From assembly GCA_905480225.1 (NCBI GenBank), contig CAJQPO010000038.1, positions 1 to 47,767 of the forward strand: a stretch of 47,767 nucleotides of DNA. The letters are read 5' to 3'. Positions within the stretch are counted from its first letter, which is position 1. Each line of letters begins with the position of its first letter. Below the pieces are notes generated by a model that saw only the letters and a program-made list of their open reading frames with translations, had not been told where the DNA came from and did not search any database. The translations under genes were made by a program, and so were the position numbers. The DNA comes from an uncultured Flavobacteriales bacterium (GTDB lineage Bacteria; Bacteroidota; Bacteroidia; Flavobacteriales_D; Parvicellaceae). Positions 45,901 to 47,767 of the stretch are shown piece after piece.

Positions 45901-46221
45901 ATTACTTTGCTGAAATTGTGACTGACTATTAAAAACAAGAATTTCTACTTTTTGTTTTAAATTAAAATCCAAAAGCTCTTCCAGATTAATTAGGCTTTTG
46001 TGTGCTGATTTAGCGGCATAAACAGCATGATTCTTCCCGTCACCATGAAAAAACACCTTAAACCTCTCAAAATTATAGGATTGCCAAAAAAACTCATTGT
46101 ACTGCACGCGATTTTGCCCAAAATCAAGATGAGATCCCGTGTAGTATTGTGCGCTCATTTCCTTTCCCAAGGAGATGACCACAAGAAACAAGACAGAAAT
46201 ATATTTGAACGTGTTAATCAA
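42973..46221 (-). CDS. Outer-membrane protein: dead peptidase domain, beta-propeller and BamA-like barrel
   Basis: The 1082-residue protein begins with TTG: a stop codon lies two codons upstream and the next ATG would remove the signal peptide (FLVVISLGKEMSAQ). Residues about 30-260 match a gluzincin-like fold (peptidase MA type) but the HExxH is replaced by TEILL (149-153) and the third ligand region reads WYLKG, so it is probably inactive. A TolB-like propeller (about 300-560; FKLSPDGRYASF, SWHPTSKALTYF, PSFVDNSDRIIFSSNRESD) and an Omp85/BamA-like barrel (about 730-1082) follow, ending in Phe. It is likely anchored in the outer membrane with a periplasmic or surface head. Function unknown. 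Confidence 0.85.
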   Translation of the reverse strand: MINTFKYISVLFLVVISLGKEMSAQYYTGSHLDFGQNRVQYNEFFWQSYNFERFKVFFHGDGKNHAVYAAKSAHKSLINLEELLDFNLKQKVEILVFNSQSQFQQSNIGLTNDNNSNIGGVTKIVGSKIFVFYEGDHRSLDQQIKSGLTEILLQQLMYGGNWKDVLKNNTLLSLPDWYLKGFIAYAGKGWSTEIDNLVKDGILADRFVNFNALQDKDAELAGQAIWNYIAEVYGENVIPNVLYMTRVSRSVESGFLFVLGTSLKTIMLDYQNYYKRKYRDDENFRGQNMGNQLTFKTKKKYNYNQFKLSPDGRYASFVTNEDGQYKVWLYDLEDDKLRKIHKGGLDLNRIVDRTFPVLSWHPTSKALTYFVEKKGEVLINIYSVEDKKTTRRPLLGLTKVLSAQYSADGKFIIMSAAKKGQTDLFLYKVIGNSQEQLTNDIYDDLYPSFVDNSDRIIFSSNRESDTIRKNRKVEIKAYNENMDIFIFNRSRSAFLTRLTRTPKINETQPFQISKNSYMFLSNESGITNRFVASYDSLISHIDTVVHYKYFSVIHPVTNYSRSILEQDVSGSGGVFSELIFKEGQFQFYIGQADNNVQLRKENIMPTHFMKHRLGIVKLNIFNIDTSDIIVDSSATIDINNYQFEDDEPAYEKEVVTFEEPPQPNHPDSSIVVQFDEKVEEEVFVLPRQDLYTINFTSDYIVSQLDNSFLNQSYQRFAPGIYYSNPGFNGMIKFGIIDLMEDHRIIGGVRFPANFNSNEYLICYEDLRHRLDKKYMASRQTFTRFYDNRVDKVQTYDAKYNLKYPFSEVSSIRATANLRADRNVTQSTDQTTLNIPNSTDYWGGFKLDYVYDHAIPLGLNLYRGLRMKFWGEVYRELNEPKTDLFTVGGDIRHYTRIWRNMVWANRVAGSTSFGNRKLVYYLGGVDNWLLPKFDNSIQIDPNNNYFFQTIATPVRGFFQNARNGNSFAVINSELRIPIIKMLTWKPMKSDFAENFMIVGFADAGAAWTGVDPYSAENSFNTTVVRDGNLLITIENQKEPIIYGYGFGLRSRLFGYYVRFDWSWGVDDGVLLPSVKYLSLSMDF

Positions 46222-46237
46222 AATAAATTACTAAACG

Positions 46238-46245
46238 CAAAGATA
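46238..46245 (-). promoter_or_regulatory. -7 promoter box for the propeller/barrel gene
   Basis: On the minus strand TATCTTTG is a full match to TAnnTTTG and ends 16 bases before the TTG start. It supports that start, since transcription would begin close to it. The next CAA that could serve as -33 TTG is too far away. Confidence 0.45.
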
Positions 46246-46284
46246 ATAGAAATCGTATGTATTTTTACCTTATAATTACAACCC

Positions 46285-46941
46285 ATGATAAAGATTGAGC
46301 AATTCACTTTCAACCCGTTTCAAGAAAATACTTATGTCTTATATGATGAAAGCAAAGAGTGTATAATTATAGATCCCGGATGCTATGAACCACACGAACA
46401 AGAGGAACTGACACAATTCATTACCAGTAAAAATCTTAATCCAGTTATTTTAGCATTAACACATAGCCATATTGATCATGTGCTAGGGAACCAATTCATC
46501 TGTAACCGTTTCAAATTGAAGCCTCAAATTCATCAATTAGATTTGGAGACACTTCGGAATGTGAAAAATTATGCCCATATCTACGGTTTTGCGGGGTATC
46601 AGCCATCTCCTGAACCTGAAATATTTCTTGAAGAAGGTAATCCAATGACTTTTGGTAATTCAACTTTAGAAATTCGCTTCGTTCCAGGTCATGCTCCCGG
46701 TCACATTGTGTTCATTAGTCATGAAGACAAATTTGTAATTAATGGCGATTGTCTCTTCTATGGTAGCATAGGCCGCACCGATCTGCCTGGTGGTGATCAT
46801 CAAACACTGCTCAATAGCATTAAGAATGCTCTTTTTTCTTTACCGGATGATTATAAAGTATACACTGGACATGGTATTTCAACTACCATAGGTTATGAGA
46901 AAGAAAACAATCCTTTTCTTAAAGAGGAAATAAAAAGTTGA
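46285..46941 (+). CDS. MBL-fold hydrolase, glyoxalase II-like
   Basis: The 218-residue cytoplasmic protein is a zinc metallo-beta-lactamase-fold hydrolase with LTHSHIDHVLGN (His60, His62, Asp64, His65), the later ligands in VPGHAPGH, NGDCLF and VYTGHG. This small type (about 210 residues, without the C-terminal glutathione domain of GloB) is common and probably cleaves thioesters such as a hydroxyacyl thiol conjugate; the exact substrate is unknown. It is divergent from the propeller/barrel gene with 63 bases between them and is followed by a hairpin terminator. Confidence 0.92.
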   Translation: MIKIEQFTFNPFQENTYVLYDESKECIIIDPGCYEPHEQEELTQFITSKNLNPVILALTHSHIDHVLGNQFICNRFKLKPQIHQLDLETLRNVKNYAHIYGFAGYQPSPEPEIFLEEGNPMTFGNSTLEIRFVPGHAPGHIVFISHEDKFVINGDCLFYGSIGRTDLPGGDHQTLLNSIKNALFSLPDDYKVYTGHGISTTIGYEKENNPFLKEEIKS

Positions 46942-46961
46942 ACGATAAATTTTAGGCATAA

Positions 46962-46990
46962 AAAAGTCCAGACTAAATGCCCGGACTTTT
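46962..46990. terminator. Bidirectional terminator between MBL hydrolase and phasin genes
   Basis: AAAAGTCC and GGACTTTT form an 8-bp stem around a 13-base loop. The right arm ends in T and the left arm begins with A, so the hairpin works in both directions. It lies between convergent genes, 20 bases after one stop and 20 before the other. Confidence 0.75.
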
Positions 46991-47010
46991 AAACCTATTG
47001 GTAAAATTCT

Positions 47011-47316
47011 TCAAATCTCCACTGCTTCTTCAACACTATCCTGTTTTGTCGGGATTTCGGCATCAGACTCTGCAGTCATTTCTTTAACAAAAGGAAAAGT
47101 ATCTTTTGCCTTAGTCTTCATTTTTTCAATCTGCGTTTCAAAATCTGCTTTAGAAGATTCTACTGTCTTGAAAAAATCTCCTATGACATTTTTTCCTGAA
47201 GCGTCTTTTTCTTTACCTGCCTCAACCAACTCGTCAAATCTCTCTTTTATCTTGTCATTTGCTTCAGAAGCCAGTCCAAGACCTGCATACGCCAGTGTTT
47301 TAATCATGTTTTCCAT
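47011..47316 (-). CDS. Phasin-like protein with acidic tail
   Basis: The 101-residue protein is a helical amphipathic protein of the phasin/PHA-granule type: MIKTLAYAGLGLASEANDKI at the start, then LVEAGKEKD..GKNVIGDFFKTVESSKADFE. The last 30 residues are acidic (SDAEIPTKQDSVEEAVEI). A second ATG three codons in could be the start. It is a paralogue of the gene 25 bases upstream but its tail is opposite in charge. Phasins cover polyhydroxyalkanoate granules; no PHA synthase gene is visible here, so a granule role is inferred. Confidence 0.8.
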   Translation of the reverse strand: MENMIKTLAYAGLGLASEANDKIKERFDELVEAGKEKDASGKNVIGDFFKTVESSKADFETQIEKMKTKAKDTFPFVKEMTAESDAEIPTKQDSVEEAVEI

Positions 47317-47341
47317 TTCTATTATTATTAATTTAAATCTT

Positions 47342-47707
47342 TTATTTTTTCGCAGCCTTTGTTACCGTTTTCTTAACTGCCGCCGCCGCTTTAGCTGCCT
47401 TTTTTTCAGCAGCTATTACTTTAGCTTCCAAATCCTCAATTCTTTTATTTAACGCTTCAATTCCATTCTTGTCTTTTTTCATGAAATCAAATCTTTCTGT
47501 TAAATCATCTTGCACCTTCTTCAATTTCGACTCAAATTCTTCTTTTTTCTCGCCTGTTGATTTGAAGAAGTCATCACAAATTTTCCTTCCCTCTGTATCT
47601 GATATTTTACCTTTTTCAACCAAATCATCTATGGTCTCTTTTAGTTTATCAGAAGTAGAAGAAGCCAATCCAACTCCAGCATATATAAAGTTCTTTAACA
47701 AATCCAT
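47342..47707 (-). CDS. Phasin-like protein with histone H1-like tail
   Basis: The 121-residue protein shares its first 65 residues with the downstream gene (FIYAGVGLASSTSDKLKETI, then LVEKGKISDTEGRKICDDFF). A coiled-coil (about 83-98) follows, and the C-terminus is rich in Ala and Lys (AAKAAAAVKKTVTKAAKK), like the histone-H1-like end of PhaF in Pseudomonas, which binds DNA and helps position PHA granules. It lies 25 bases upstream of the acidic paralogue in the same operon. A granule- or nucleoid-linked role is inferred from this pattern, not proven. Confidence 0.82.
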   Translation of the reverse strand: MDLLKNFIYAGVGLASSTSDKLKETIDDLVEKGKISDTEGRKICDDFFKSTGEKKEEFESKLKKVQDDLTERFDFMKKDKNGIEALNKRIEDLEAKVIAAEKKAAKAAAAVKKTVTKAAKK

Positions 47708-47719
47708 TTTTATTTTTTT

Positions 47720-47746
47720 AAAAGTTATTTGTTCTTACGATATCAA
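47720..47746 (-). promoter_or_regulatory. Possible promoter of the phasin operon
   Basis: On the minus strand TTG (47744-47746) and TAACTTTT (47720-47727, one mismatch to TAnnTTTG) are 16 bases apart, slightly short of the usual spacing. The phasin ATG follows after 12 bases. Confidence 0.3.
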
Positions 47747-47767
47747 AAAGTGAACCAAAAATTAAGA

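Overview
The window looks like the chromosome of a free-living member of the Bacteroidota, most likely order Flavobacteriales. Evidence read directly: AT-rich DNA with few Shine-Dalgarno sites, several matches to the Bacteroidota -7 box TAnnTTTG, type IX secretion (T9SS) components and cargo, SprB-type repeats, a DUF2795 miniprotein, DUF4105 and DUF5686 proteins, and a long SecA without a C-terminal zinc finger. The genus cannot be fixed from the sequence alone. No rRNA, tRNA, CRISPR array, insertion sequence or prophage was seen, and no gap between genes exceeds 300 bases.

Left end (1-6545, minus strand): a giant secreted adhesin whose C-terminus lies outside the window. It has a signal peptide, a CUB-like domain, cysteine-rich hinges, a reelin-like segment, a PKD domain and about 16 SprB-type repeats. 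The last repeats form a higher-order four-repeat unit. A small secreted protein of unknown function lies directly upstream in the same operon. A palindrome-containing divergent region separates this operon from a methyltransferase.

Housekeeping block (6786-20580): methyltransferase, PduO-type cobalamin adenosyltransferase, DUF2795 protein, SecA, YifB/ComM ATPase, a DsbD system (a stand-alone DsbD-alpha lipoprotein divergent from full-length DsbD), a small conserved protein, TilS overlapping a PabB-type enzyme that starts with TTG, and a Skp/OmpH chaperone.

Secreted cassette (20793-23661): a T9SS type A cargo protein, a tail-fibre-like 'GIGT..P..LH' protein and a short basic secreted protein, all on the plus strand.

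Envelope operon (33665-23672, minus): a PorV/PorQ-family barrel, a 1736-residue PorU-type (probably PorU2) C25 sortase, a DUF4105 membrane protein with papain-like His/Cys motifs, lipoamide dehydrogenase and ferrochelatase. The first three genes are only 2 and 7 bases apart, which suggests a dedicated envelope-protein processing unit.

Right part: pssA overlapping purS, LptB overlapping purS tail to tail, a DUF5686 outer-membrane protein with TatC upstream, RecQ behind an inverted repeat, and an operon of a propeller/barrel protein (TTG start, dead peptidase motif), a half-size TauE/SafE protein and an M20 amidohydrolase. A glyoxalase-II-like hydrolase and two tandem phasin-like genes with oppositely charged tails close the window. 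The items most worth following up are the PorU2/PorV/DUF4105 cluster, the adhesin and its unknown partner, the secreted trio, and the phasin pair.
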